DNA of 64,000 nt from Treponema sp. GTDB lineage: Bacteria; Spirochaetota; Spirochaetia; Treponematales; Treponemataceae. The notes beneath the pieces were generated by a model. The model searched no databases. It worked only from the letters and a program-made list of their open reading frames with translations, and was not told where the DNA came from. Every line of letters begins with the position of its first letter. Position 1 is the first letter of the stretch. Below, one piece after another: positions 34,449-43,246 of this stretch. The stretch is from the NCBI GenBank assembly GCA_024402665.1, contig JAKSTI010000001.1, forward strand, positions 1 through 64,000, read 5' to 3'. Made by a program: the position numbers and the translations under genes.

Positions 34449-36691
34449 ACAATTCTTGACTGGAAATCTCCCCATGGTCTTTTCATGCAAAGCCCTGCAT
34501 TCATTAAAGTACTTCCACTTAAAATCATTTCTGGAAATTCTTTCTGGTCTTCATCAGGGTAAGATATTTTATATTTCTTGTTTTCATCTAATCCATTTAA
34601 TTTAATCATAATGCTTTTCATATTAGGATGATTCAGCACCTGAACAAAAGTCACAATCGCTTTTTTCTTGTCTTTACTTACAGACATCCAGCAGTCGTAT
34701 TCATTATTTTTTTGATATGAAGCAATTCTCCAGTAGTCACCGTTTCTAACTAAATCACTGAATTTTTTGTACAACGCAATCTGAGCAGGAATTGCATTTT
34801 TATCTTCATCAGAAAGTTTTGTTATATCAAGTTCGTATCCAAAAGTTCCGCTTAATGCTACATATCCTCTTGTTCGTAAAGGTGTATTTCTTCCAATCAA
34901 ATGGTTAGGACAAACACTTACATGGGCCCCGATTGTAGACAGCGGATACATCAAAGCGGTTCCTTCCTGAATAGAAAGTCTTTCAATAGCATCTGTATCA
35001 TCACTGCACCAGATTTGTGGACTAAAGAAGAACATTCCAGGATCAAATCTAGCACCTCCGCTTGAACAGTTTTCTAAAAGCAGGTTAGGGAAGTCTGTTA
35101 TAAGTCTATTCTGCATTTCATAAAGCGCAAGTACATAACGATGACTGAATTCACCCATTGTATCTGCTGTAAGATTTTTACTTCCAATATCACTGATTGG
35201 TCTGTTCATGTCCCATTTTACATATTCTATGTTTGCACTGCGAAGGATTTTTGCAACGCTCTGGTACACGTAATCTCTTACTTCTTTTCTTGTAATATCA
35301 AGTACAAGCTGCTGTCTTGCAAGTCCCGGTTCTCTGCCAGGAATCTGAATTGCCCAGTCTGGATGTTCACGATACAAATCACTGTCTGGACTAACCATTT
35401 CTGGTTCAAACCATATACCGAATTTTAATCCGATTTTATTCACTTCTGAAACAAGATGGTTCAATCCGCCTTTCAATTTATTTTCATTTACAATCCAGTC
35501 TCCAAGACTTGAATCATCGGAACTTCTGTGTCCAAACCATCCGTCATCCATTACAAGCATTTCAATTCCGCGATTTTTTGCTTCCTTTGCAATGGAAATT
35601 AATTTATCTGCATCAAAATCAAAATAGGTAGCTTCCCAGTTATTTATAAGGATTGGTCGCATCTGTTTTTTATAAGGACTTCGTATTAAATGTTCCCTAT
35701 ACAAATCGTGGAAAGCATGACTCATTCCATTAAATCCAGTGCTTGAATAAACAAGAACTGCTTGTGGTGTAGAAAAAGTTTCTTCCGGCAATAATTTCCA
35801 GCAGAAAGTATCACTGTTAATTCCAATTCTTGTGCGTACAGAATTAAACTGATTTACCTGTGCATATGCTTCAAAGTTGCCGCTGTAAATGAAATTCATT
35901 CCGTATACATCGCCATTTGATTCATCTGCGTTCTTACCTGCAATTGCAATAAAAGGATGTTCCTGGTGGCTGGAAATGCCTCTGTTGCTTGAAACTCCCT
36001 GCATGCCTGGTGTAAGTGGTCTTCTGTTTATATGGCGTTCTCTGGCCCATGTTCCGTGGAGAGTGATAATATCAAAATCTGAATTATCCATATCAAAAGA
36101 AGCAGAAAGTGCTTTCTTAAGATAAACAGGTTTGTCTGAATTATTAATAATTTTTGAACTGCGGACAATTGCATCACAATCAATAAAAACAGTGTAATTT
36201 AAAATTACGTCAATCTTCAAAACTTCATCTCTTGTGCGAATCTGAAGTGTCTGACAATCTTTTTTTTCAGCAAAAACAGCTGGAATTATGAAGTTAGTTT
36301 TTTCTTTTGAACCACCAGCATTTTTTCCGTAATCAATTACTTCCTGATTCAAGGGGTCTGTCCCCTCAAGAATTTTGTAATCAACATATTTTAATTCAAT
36401 TCCGTTATGTCCTTCTTCTGTTGTTACAGCCAGCGCCGCATTTCTAAAGTCACCAACATCTTCTGTAGGATATTCATTTGGGAAAAAATCCATAAAAGTA
36501 AGTTTTTCTCTGTTCACAACAGTATTGGCGCCATAATAATCGTTCCATCTTGTAAGATATTTTATGTCGTCATCACCAATTTTTTTTCCATAATATGCGT
36601 GGCCAACATAGCCTTTGCAAATTGCAATTGAATAAGTAGAATTTGATGTTTCCAGTGTGAAAATGCCTGTTTCAGAATTGAATTTAATCAT
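34424..36691 (-). CDS. GH36 alpha-galactosidase
   Basis: A 755-residue cytoplasmic glycoside hydrolase family 36 enzyme (no signal peptide) that releases alpha-galactose from melibiose or raffinose-type sugars. The N-terminal beta-sandwich (1-320) precedes the (beta/alpha)8 barrel, with MDDGWFG (381-387), nucleophile D494 in VKWDMNRP and acid/base D564 in WCSDDTDAIERL. Residues 108-116 (LEGTDPLNQ) are encoded by an exact AGGGGTCTGTCCCCT repeat, and the neighbourhood (108-135) looks longer than in the family, so a repeat insertion was tolerated in frame. Near a LacI regulator and a CE2-like esterase, suggesting a galactoside/hemicellulose locus. AGAGA is the only weak ribosome site. Confidence 0.93.
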   Translation of the reverse strand: MIKFNSETGIFTLETSNSTYSIAICKGYVGHAYYGKKIGDDDIKYLTRWNDYYGANTVVNREKLTFMDFFPNEYPTEDVGDFRNAALAVTTEEGHNGIELKYVDYKILEGTDPLNQEVIDYGKNAGGSKEKTNFIIPAVFAEKKDCQTLQIRTRDEVLKIDVILNYTVFIDCDAIVRSSKIINNSDKPVYLKKALSASFDMDNSDFDIITLHGTWARERHINRRPLTPGMQGVSSNRGISSHQEHPFIAIAGKNADESNGDVYGMNFIYSGNFEAYAQVNQFNSVRTRIGINSDTFCWKLLPEETFSTPQAVLVYSSTGFNGMSHAFHDLYREHLIRSPYKKQMRPILINNWEATYFDFDADKLISIAKEAKNRGIEMLVMDDGWFGHRSSDDSSLGDWIVNENKLKGGLNHLVSEVNKIGLKFGIWFEPEMVSPDSDLYREHPDWAIQIPGREPGLARQQLVLDITRKEVRDYVYQSVAKILRSANIEYVKWDMNRPISDIGSKNLTADTMGEFSHRYVLALYEMQNRLITDFPNLLLENCSSGGARFDPGMFFFSPQIWCSDDTDAIERLSIQEGTALMYPLSTIGAHVSVCPNHLIGRNTPLRTRGYVALSGTFGYELDITKLSDEDKNAIPAQIALYKKFSDLVRNGDYWRIASYQKNNEYDCWMSVSKDKKKAIVTFVQVLNHPNMKSIMIKLNGLDENKKYKISYPDEDQKEFPEMILSGSTLMNAGLCMKRPWGDFQSRIVYIEDSSL
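36352..36366. repeat. AGGGGTCTGTCCCCT palindrome inside the GH36 gene
   Basis: Exact copy of the 15-bp dispersed palindrome lying within coding sequence; read on the minus strand it supplies codons for EGTDP without breaking the frame. Confidence 0.9.
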
Positions 36692-36834
36692 TGTAAATCT
36701 CTTTTATTTATATAATTATTTTTAGACTTTTAATTATAAGTGATTTTATTTTTTTTTCAAAATAAAATGTTGTCACAGGTGCTAAAAAATGTTAGTTTTA
36801 AATGAAATCAATGTTGATAGTGTAGGAAATCAAA

Positions 36835-37242
36835 ATGAAAAAATATGTACACAAAGTAAATTATTATGAAACTGACAAAATGGGTGTTACTCATCACTCT
36901 AATTACGTCCGCTTTATGGAAGAAGCCCGTGTTGATTATCTTGAACAGATTGGATGGGGTTATGACAAAATGGAAGCAAATGGAATTGTTTCTCCTGTAG
37001 TTTCTATTTCCTGTGATTATAAAAAAACTACAACTTTTGCTGATGTAATTGAAGTTGAAGTTGCTGTTCAGAAATGTACTGCTGTAAAACTTTGTCTCGA
37101 ATATACTATGACTTGTAATGGTGATGTAGTTTTTACTGCAACAAGTTCTCACTGCTTTGTTGACAGCAATGGTCGTCCTTTAATTTTGGAACGTTCTTTC
37201 CCAGATTTCTATAAAGCCTGCAAAGATTTGGAAAAAAAATAA
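36835..37242 (+). CDS. YbgC/4HBT-type acyl-CoA thioesterase
   Basis: A 135-residue single hotdog-fold protein. The signature YYETDKMGVTHHSNYVRFMEEARVDYL (10-36) includes the catalytic Asp14 and the MG-xx-H-xx-Y pattern of the 4-hydroxybenzoyl-CoA thioesterase/YbgC group, which hydrolyses short acyl-CoAs. AGGAAA lies about 7 nt before the ATG. The esterase gene starts 4 nt after its stop, so the two are translated from one mRNA, although a metabolic link is not obvious. Confidence 0.88.
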   Translation: MKKYVHKVNYYETDKMGVTHHSNYVRFMEEARVDYLEQIGWGYDKMEANGIVSPVVSISCDYKKTTTFADVIEVEVAVQKCTAVKLCLEYTMTCNGDVVFTATSSHCFVDSNGRPLILERSFPDFYKACKDLEKK

Positions 37243-37245
37243 TAT

Positions 37246-38325
37246 ATGAAAACTTTTACTGTCGCTGAAATTAATGAAAAAAGAATTTTAGGTCGCAACA
37301 CTTTTACTGATGATAAAGCCCTTTCTTTGTTCTGGGCCGCATCTGCCCTTGAAGTTAATGTTAAATCTGCAGAAGTCTGGGCTTTTATTTCCTGTGATTA
37401 CAACGGTCTTACTCCATGGGTAAGTGTTAGCATTAACGGTTACCCTGTTTCAAGATTCATCCCTTCCAAAGAAGGTCAGTGGTATTGTGTTGCTCAGAAT
37501 CTGAATCCTGAAGTTGAACATCTTGTTACAATTATGAAAGATACTCAGCCTATGCCTGGCGATGAAAAACATGCTCTTTTTATTCATCAACTGAAACTTT
37601 CTGATTCCGGAACATTTTGTGAATTAAAACCACGCAAATATAATATTGAAGTAATTGGCGATAGTATTTCTACTGGTGAAGGACTTAATGGCAATCCTGA
37701 TGAAATGGACTGGATTTCTATGTGGATGTCTGCTCATAAAACTTATGCTGTTCAGTTTGCAAAAGCAATGGATGGTAATTTAAGTGTGATTTCTCAGTGC
37801 GGATGGGGATTAAAATGGTCATACGACGGCAACTTTAATAATAATATTCCTGATTATTATAATGAAGTTTGCAGTTTGTATACTGACGACTTTCATAAAA
37901 AACTTGGTTCTTGTGATAAGTGGGATTTTTCTAAAACTAAAAATGATTTTGTAATCATCAATCTTGGTACGAACGATAATTCTGGACTTTCTGTTCTTGA
38001 AGATAAAGATGGTGCAAAAAAGTTATTTGTTCAGACTGTAGAAAGTTTCCTTGGAACTGTTAGAAAATCAAATCCGTCTGCTCAGATTATCTGGATGTAC
38101 GGGATGCTTAAACTTGATCAGATTCCCGCTCTTCTTGAAAAGGGGATTTCAAATTATAAAAATTCCAGCGGAGACACAAAAGTTCATCTTCTTGAAGTTG
38201 CTGCTATGGAAGATGTTGAACAAATTTCTGAAGATAAAGGGTCACGGGGTCATCCTGGTCCTAAAACTCACCGTCTTGCTGCTGAAAGTTTATTAAATCT
38301 TGCGAAGAGAATTTCTGACAACTAA
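37246..38325 (+). CDS. SGNH hydrolase, CE2-like carbohydrate esterase
   Basis: A 359-residue protein with an N-terminal beta-sandwich (1-130) and a C-terminal SGNH hydrolase domain, the layout of carbohydrate esterase family 2 (acetyl-xylan/6-O-deacetylases). Block I is EVIGDSISTGEG with the nucleophilic Ser near 139; the GTND block is in VIINLGTNDNSG; the catalytic His-containing block reads GSRGHPGPKTHRLAAE near the C-terminus. There is no signal peptide, so it would act on imported acetylated oligosaccharides. Co-transcribed with the thioesterase; neighbours are GH36 and a LacI regulator. Confidence 0.8.
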   Translation: MKTFTVAEINEKRILGRNTFTDDKALSLFWAASALEVNVKSAEVWAFISCDYNGLTPWVSVSINGYPVSRFIPSKEGQWYCVAQNLNPEVEHLVTIMKDTQPMPGDEKHALFIHQLKLSDSGTFCELKPRKYNIEVIGDSISTGEGLNGNPDEMDWISMWMSAHKTYAVQFAKAMDGNLSVISQCGWGLKWSYDGNFNNNIPDYYNEVCSLYTDDFHKKLGSCDKWDFSKTKNDFVIINLGTNDNSGLSVLEDKDGAKKLFVQTVESFLGTVRKSNPSAQIIWMYGMLKLDQIPALLEKGISNYKNSSGDTKVHLLEVAAMEDVEQISEDKGSRGHPGPKTHRLAAESLLNLAKRISDN

Positions 38326-39306
38326 ACTTCCACCTACAGTGTGGCGGCCTTTAATATAACTTTGTCCTGTTATTTTTTTGATTATTAAGTCGGCCGCCGC
38401 ATTTGCTGTATCTTCCGGACTGATTGCTATTGTTGTAAGAGGGACTGTCCCCTGTGGATTTGCAAGATGATTATCAAAACCTGTAACAGAAACATCATCT
38501 GGTACTTTGTATCCTTTTTGTTCCAGCAGTGAAATTAAAGTTGCCGCTGAATCGTCACTACAGCAAATAAATGCAGTTGGCATCTGGAAATTTTCTGGTA
38601 AAACAATATTTATATATGAATCATCACTGTTTCTGTCGTTAATTATTTCTTTTACATCGCAGGGAATATTATGTTCCATCATTGCTTTCTGGAACCCCAT
38701 AAATTTATCACGTTCAGATGTTGTTGAATTAAAGTTTCCTACAAATCTAATTTTCTTGTGTCCCTGGGAAATCACATATTTTGTCATAATGTAGCTGCAG
38801 TAGAAATTATCTGTAGAGACGCTGTCAAAACTTGTGTTGTTTGTGTAAAAATCAACAAGAATAATATTTTCGTAATTAGTATTGATTGCTTCTATGTAGT
38901 CGCTGTCTACCTGTCCAAGAATAATCATTCCGTCAATTTTGTTATCCTGCAGCATTCTTGGAATTGTAAGATTTTCTTCATCCTGATCGCTAAGCAGTTC
39001 CATTATTGAATAATAATTTCGTTTTAATAATTCTTTAGAAAGACTGTTGAATATAAGCCAGTAGTATGAGCCGTTTGTGTTAAAAAAGCGGGAAGGGATT
39101 AAAATACCAATATTTCCTGTAATTGCAGGGGTGTCGTCCTGGGCTGTTTTTTTCTGGGAATATCCCATCTGGTCGGCCAGCATTTTAATCTTTTTTCTTA
39201 AATCGTTGCCAACCCCTTCTTTGTTAGCCAAAGCCTTTGAAACAGTAACTGTACTTACATTCAACTGTTCTGCAATATCAGATAATCTTACCTTTTTCTT
39301 TAACAT
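38293..39306 (-). CDS. LacI-family transcriptional regulator
   Basis: A 337-residue repressor-type protein. The N-terminal helix-turn-helix (VRLSDIAEQLNVSTVTVSKALAN, 6-28) and hinge are followed by a periplasmic-binding-protein-like effector domain (GNIGILIPS... FICCSDDSAATLISLLEQ... GFDNHL). The segment NPQGTVPLTTIA is encoded across a diverged copy of the dispersed palindrome (38438-38453). The 3' end overlaps the convergent esterase gene by 33 bp. It probably controls the local sugar genes; the operator was not identified. A TAAAAT ends 6 nt before its ATG, another possible leaderless start. Confidence 0.92.
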   Translation of the reverse strand: MLKKKVRLSDIAEQLNVSTVTVSKALANKEGVGNDLRKKIKMLADQMGYSQKKTAQDDTPAITGNIGILIPSRFFNTNGSYYWLIFNSLSKELLKRNYYSIMELLSDQDEENLTIPRMLQDNKIDGMIILGQVDSDYIEAINTNYENIILVDFYTNNTSFDSVSTDNFYCSYIMTKYVISQGHKKIRFVGNFNSTTSERDKFMGFQKAMMEHNIPCDVKEIINDRNSDDSYINIVLPENFQMPTAFICCSDDSAATLISLLEQKGYKVPDDVSVTGFDNHLANPQGTVPLTTIAISPEDTANAAADLIIKKITGQSYIKGRHTVGGSLVVRNSLRKI

Positions 39307-39341
39307 AACTTAATTTTACTATAATTTAGTTAAAAATAAAA

Positions 39342-39377
39342 CAGCCTGTAAACTTTTTACTTAAAATTTACAGGCTG
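39342..39377. terminator. Terminator downstream of glyA
   Basis: Perfect 11-bp stem CAGCCTGTAAA (39342-39352) / TTTACAGGCTG (39367-39377). On the minus strand it is followed by TTTTATTTTT, fitting glyA termination between glyA and the LacI gene. Confidence 0.85.
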
Positions 39378-39403
39378 CTATTTTCAAATAATATTAGTTT
39401 TTA

Positions 39404-40903
39404 TTATTTTACAAATTCTTTTTTCAAGAAGTCCAAATCCAATTCTGGGTAAAGAACGTGAGCTGCCAATAATTTGTTTACGCGAGCTTTTGCTTCTTCC
39501 TGAACTTTTGGATCAAGGTCAATTTTACCTTTTGCTGGTTTTCCTTCTTTTGTAAGACCAGGTTTTGTTCCTTTAAGTACAAAGTCAATGATATCAGCAA
39601 CTTCTTTCATGTCTGCTTCGTTCATACCAAGAGTTGTAAGACCTGGAGTACCAATACGAATACCAGAAGTCCACCAAGCACCGTTTTTGTCATATGGAAG
39701 AGCGTTTGCATTTGCTGTAACACCACAAGCGAACAAAGCTGCTTCTGCCTGTTTACCTGTAAGTCCGTAGCAAGTTACATCACAAAGCATAAGGTGGTTG
39801 TCTGTTCCGCCAGTCTGGAGTGGAATACCGTGTGATTTACATCCTTCTGCCAAAGCTGCTGCATTTTTTACAACCTGAGCTGCCCATGCCTGGTAAGCTG
39901 GAGTGCGTGCTTCTTTGAATGCAATTGCTTTTGCTGCCATAATGTGACCAAGTGGACCACCAAGTACCATTGGACAACCTTTGTTTACGTAGTCAGCAAA
40001 TTCTTTCTTACAAAGAATCATAGCACCACGAGGACCGCGCAAAGTTTTGTGTGTAGTTGTAGTTACGATATCTGCCCATTTTACTGGATCGTAGTCGCCA
40101 GTGAATACTTTACCAGCAACAAGACCTGCAAAGTGTGCCATATCTACCATTAATACTGCTCCACATTTGTCTGCAATTTCGCGGAAACGTTTGAAGTTGA
40201 TTTTTCTTGGATATGCAGAGAAACCTGTCAAAAGAATGAGAGGTTTTACTTCCATAGCCTGTTTTTCAATTGCATCGTAGTCCAAAAGACCTGTTTCTTT
40301 ATCCACACCGTAAGGATGGCTTTCAAACATGCGGGCAGAAACGTTCATTTTGTAACCGTGTGTAAGGTGACCACCACAAGAGTAGTCAAGACCCATAAGT
40401 TTCTGATTTCCAAATTTTACACGGAGTTCTGCAAACTGTTCGTCAGTAAGGTCGTTCAAAGATTTTACGCCAAGTTCTTCCAAAGTTGGAGTTTCAACCT
40501 TTGCAGAAAGAATTGCCCAGTAAGCAACCAAGTTTGTATCTGCACCAGAGTGTGGCTGAACATATGCATAGTCTGCACCAAAAAGAGCTTCTGCTTCACG
40601 AGCTGCAACATTTTCTACAGCGTCGATATTTACACATCCACCATAGTAGCGGTGTTCAGGATATCCTTCTGCATATTTATCTGTAAGAAGGTTTCCCATA
40701 GCTGCCTGAACGTTTAATGAACAATAGTTTTCAGAAGCAACTAATTTAAGATGACTGCGCTGATTGTCAATTTCGTTTACGATTGAAGCAGCGATATCAG
40801 GACCTACAGCAGCAACCTGCTGAAGATTTGCAACATAAGCACACATTGCAGCAGAAGGTTTTCCGTTGCAAGAGGCAAGGTAGTTTTCTAATGGTGTAGC
40901 CAT
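39404..40903 (-). CDS. glyA: Serine hydroxymethyltransferase
   Basis: A 499-residue PLP enzyme that interconverts serine and glycine while loading tetrahydrofolate. The PLP lysine is in TTTTHKTLRGPRG; LVASENYCS, YAEGYPEHRYYGG and GVTANANALPYD are further family motifs. It is longer than the E. coli enzyme (417) because of an insertion of about 45 residues after PHSGADTNLVAYWAIL, the form typical of spirochaetes and chlamydiae. GAGGAAA precedes the ATG. No glycine riboswitch was seen in the short upstream gap. Transcribed alone, ending at the 39342-39377 hairpin. Confidence 0.97.
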   Translation of the reverse strand: MATPLENYLASCNGKPSAAMCAYVANLQQVAAVGPDIAASIVNEIDNQRSHLKLVASENYCSLNVQAAMGNLLTDKYAEGYPEHRYYGGCVNIDAVENVAAREAEALFGADYAYVQPHSGADTNLVAYWAILSAKVETPTLEELGVKSLNDLTDEQFAELRVKFGNQKLMGLDYSCGGHLTHGYKMNVSARMFESHPYGVDKETGLLDYDAIEKQAMEVKPLILLTGFSAYPRKINFKRFREIADKCGAVLMVDMAHFAGLVAGKVFTGDYDPVKWADIVTTTTHKTLRGPRGAMILCKKEFADYVNKGCPMVLGGPLGHIMAAKAIAFKEARTPAYQAWAAQVVKNAAALAEGCKSHGIPLQTGGTDNHLMLCDVTCYGLTGKQAEAALFACGVTANANALPYDKNGAWWTSGIRIGTPGLTTLGMNEADMKEVADIIDFVLKGTKPGLTKEGKPAKGKIDLDPKVQEEAKARVNKLLAAHVLYPELDLDFLKKEFVK

Positions 40904-40989
40904 GTTATTTCCTCATTAATAATTCAATTTTGTAATATTTTAATGAAAATCTACTATAAATTCAATTAGAGTTAGAATATACTTACAGT

Positions 40990-41781
40990 ATGTATATCAT
41001 TCCAGAGGATTTTAAAAAGTTTATTTCTTCAGATTGCGACAGGCTCTCTTTTATCCGCAATTATCTTTTGAATTCTGGAATTGAATGTCCCGTAATTCCT
41101 GTTGAAGGAAAAAATCATATTTATGTAAAATTTCCCCTGCGTCAGTATAATCCTATGTTCAGAATTAAAACTGTAATTGCCCATTATGACCGCTTTCCCG
41201 GAAGCCCTGGTGCTAACGATAATTCTGCTGCTGTTTTTTGTATGATGGAATGGGCGCGAAAATTAATTCAAAGACAGGATTTTCATAATATAAGATTGAT
41301 TTTTACTGATGGAGAGGAACTTGGTGAAGGTGATGTAAGCCAGCAGGGAGCGTTTGGTCTTGCAAAATTGTTCAGTAAACTTGGAATAAAAAATGATGAT
41401 GTTTTTGTTTTTGACTGTATGGGCAGGGGAAATGTTCCTGTAATCTGTCAGATAGATTTACCTCAGGGAATGTCTTCTGCTTTTATTTCCAGATTCAACG
41501 AACTTGAAAAAAGAGCAATAAAAATAATCAGTGAGGGAAGCGGTGGAAAGTGGTTTAAAGTAAAAGCCAACTACAGCGATAATGCTGGATTTATTTTAAA
41601 TGGGATTCCTGCCTGTGCCATAAGCATGCTGCCTTCTAAAGAGATTTCATCTCAGGAAATTACAACCTGGAATCTGCTTCATACTCCTCTTGATGATATC
41701 CGCAGTTTAACTCCAGAAGCTTTTGAAATTACTGGAAAAATACTTAATTCTCTTGCAGATGCACGTTTTTTTCTTGAATGA
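40990..41781 (+). CDS. M28-family zinc peptidase-like protein
   Basis: A 263-residue cytoplasmic aminopeptidase-type protein of the M28 family. Zinc-site residues in order: H65-x-D67 in AHYDRFPGSPGAND, D77, E109-E110 in FTDGEELGEG, a further Asp in NYSDNAGF, and a C-terminal His in LLHTPLDD. The absence of a signal peptide differs from most secreted M28 peptidases. TATACT ends 6 nt before the ATG and there is no Shine-Dalgarno site, so the mRNA may be leaderless. Divergent from glyA and unrelated to the downstream GGDEF gene. Confidence 0.82.
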   Translation: MYIIPEDFKKFISSDCDRLSFIRNYLLNSGIECPVIPVEGKNHIYVKFPLRQYNPMFRIKTVIAHYDRFPGSPGANDNSAAVFCMMEWARKLIQRQDFHNIRLIFTDGEELGEGDVSQQGAFGLAKLFSKLGIKNDDVFVFDCMGRGNVPVICQIDLPQGMSSAFISRFNELEKRAIKIISEGSGGKWFKVKANYSDNAGFILNGIPACAISMLPSKEISSQEITTWNLLHTPLDDIRSLTPEAFEITGKILNSLADARFFLE

Positions 41782-41841
41782 AATTCTTATAAATATTAGA
41801 ATGGTAAAATATAATAAAAATTGTTAAATCCGGGGTGGGAT

Positions 41842-43233
41842 ATGGATTCAACAGACAATAAGTCTGACATTAAAAGCAGACCAGGTATTAAGATTAAATG
41901 GGTTAATACCGTTCTTATGGTTCTGACTGGTTTTCTTTGCTTCTTCGTTTTTCTTTCATCTATCGTAACAAAAAATAAATATGACGATTTAATTTCTTCT
42001 GTAATTGATTATTCTGAATCTTCAAAAGCAATCAACGAATTCCGAAACGCTACAGATTTTCTTACAAATCAGGTTCGTCTTTTTTCTGTAAATTATGATT
42101 TAAATTTCATGAACAATTATTTTGAAGAAGTAAACAATCTTCAGCAGCGTGAAAAATCTCTTATGATTCTTGAAATGACTCATTTAGGAGATGCTCCGGA
42201 TGTTAATCTTAATATGGCCTTACGTGAATCAAACTATCTTAAGGAAATAGACTGCTATTCAATGAAACTTATTTGTGAAGCATTGCAGCTTCCTAAAGAT
42301 TCAATTCCTGCAGATCTTCAGACAATTGAATTAAATCCAGAAGACATTCCATTATCACAGCAGGAAAAATTACGAAAAGCCCAGTCAATTCTTTTTGATT
42401 CAACTTATCTTGCATCTAAATCAAGAATCAATACATATACATCTACTTCATTAAGCATTCTTGTTTCTGATTATTTAAAATATCAGAACAAACATGATGC
42501 CGATGTAAACCGACTGTTTACTTTTGAACGTATTGAATTGCTTTCACTTCTTGTTTTAAGTATTTTCCTCTTCCTGTTCATAACATTTATGGTTTTAAGA
42601 CCTCTTCATAATCAGGTTAAAAATATTGAAAAAGGAACCAGAATTAATGTTGAAGGTGCTTACGAAACTCGTTACATTGCAAGAACATATAACTCCCTTC
42701 TTGAAAAAAATGAAATTAAGGCATCTATATTGAAGCATAAAGCTGAACACGATCCTTTGACAGATCTTATTAACAGAGAAGGTTTTAATCAGATTAAGAA
42801 AATCCTTTCAGAATCTCTTGAACCTGTTGCTTATCTTCTTATTGATGTTGATTCATTTAAAAAAATTAATGACACTTACGGTCACGGAACTGGTGATGCG
42901 GTTCTTAAAAAAATTGCAAATCTGCTTAAAGAAAAATTCCGTAATACTGACTATGTTGCAAGAATTGGTGGAGACGAATTTTCTGTTATCATGACAAAAT
43001 TTGGACCATCCCCAGAAGATATTATTCAGTCTAAAATCTCTTCACTTAATAAAGTGCTGCAGAATGTTTCAGATGGATTGCCATCAATTTCGTTAAGTGT
43101 TGGTGTTGCTTTCTCTTATAAAGGATTTGAATCAGTTCTGGAAGAGCAGGCAGATAAAGCTTTGTATCGGGTAAAAAATGGCGGAAAATGTAACTGTTCT
43201 TTTTATGAAGTTGCATTAGATAAAAATATTTAA
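41842..43233 (+). CDS. Membrane diguanylate cyclase
   Basis: A 463-residue sensor cyclase: TM1 (about 20-42), a periplasmic helical sensor (45-225), TM2 (about 230-255) and a C-terminal GGDEF domain. The active loop GGDEF and metal-binding DVDSFKKINDTYGH are intact, so c-di-GMP synthesis is predicted. RNTD sits exactly five residues before GGDEF, which is the RxxD inhibitory site for product feedback. I chose ATG 41842 (GGGGTGGGA upstream) over the in-frame TTG 41821. The following TraB/GumN lipoprotein gene starts 13 bp downstream. Confidence 0.92.
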   Translation: MDSTDNKSDIKSRPGIKIKWVNTVLMVLTGFLCFFVFLSSIVTKNKYDDLISSVIDYSESSKAINEFRNATDFLTNQVRLFSVNYDLNFMNNYFEEVNNLQQREKSLMILEMTHLGDAPDVNLNMALRESNYLKEIDCYSMKLICEALQLPKDSIPADLQTIELNPEDIPLSQQEKLRKAQSILFDSTYLASKSRINTYTSTSLSILVSDYLKYQNKHDADVNRLFTFERIELLSLLVLSIFLFLFITFMVLRPLHNQVKNIEKGTRINVEGAYETRYIARTYNSLLEKNEIKASILKHKAEHDPLTDLINREGFNQIKKILSESLEPVAYLLIDVDSFKKINDTYGHGTGDAVLKKIANLLKEKFRNTDYVARIGGDEFSVIMTKFGPSPEDIIQSKISSLNKVLQNVSDGLPSISLSVGVAFSYKGFESVLEEQADKALYRVKNGGKCNCSFYEVALDKNI

Positions 43234-43246
43234 GGTGGTATAAAAA

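Noticed and set aside
40904-40989. Possible glycine riboswitch or folate-related element upstream of glyA
   Set aside because: The gap is only 86 bp and shows no tandem aptamer-like structure; glyA has an ordinary GAGGAAA site.
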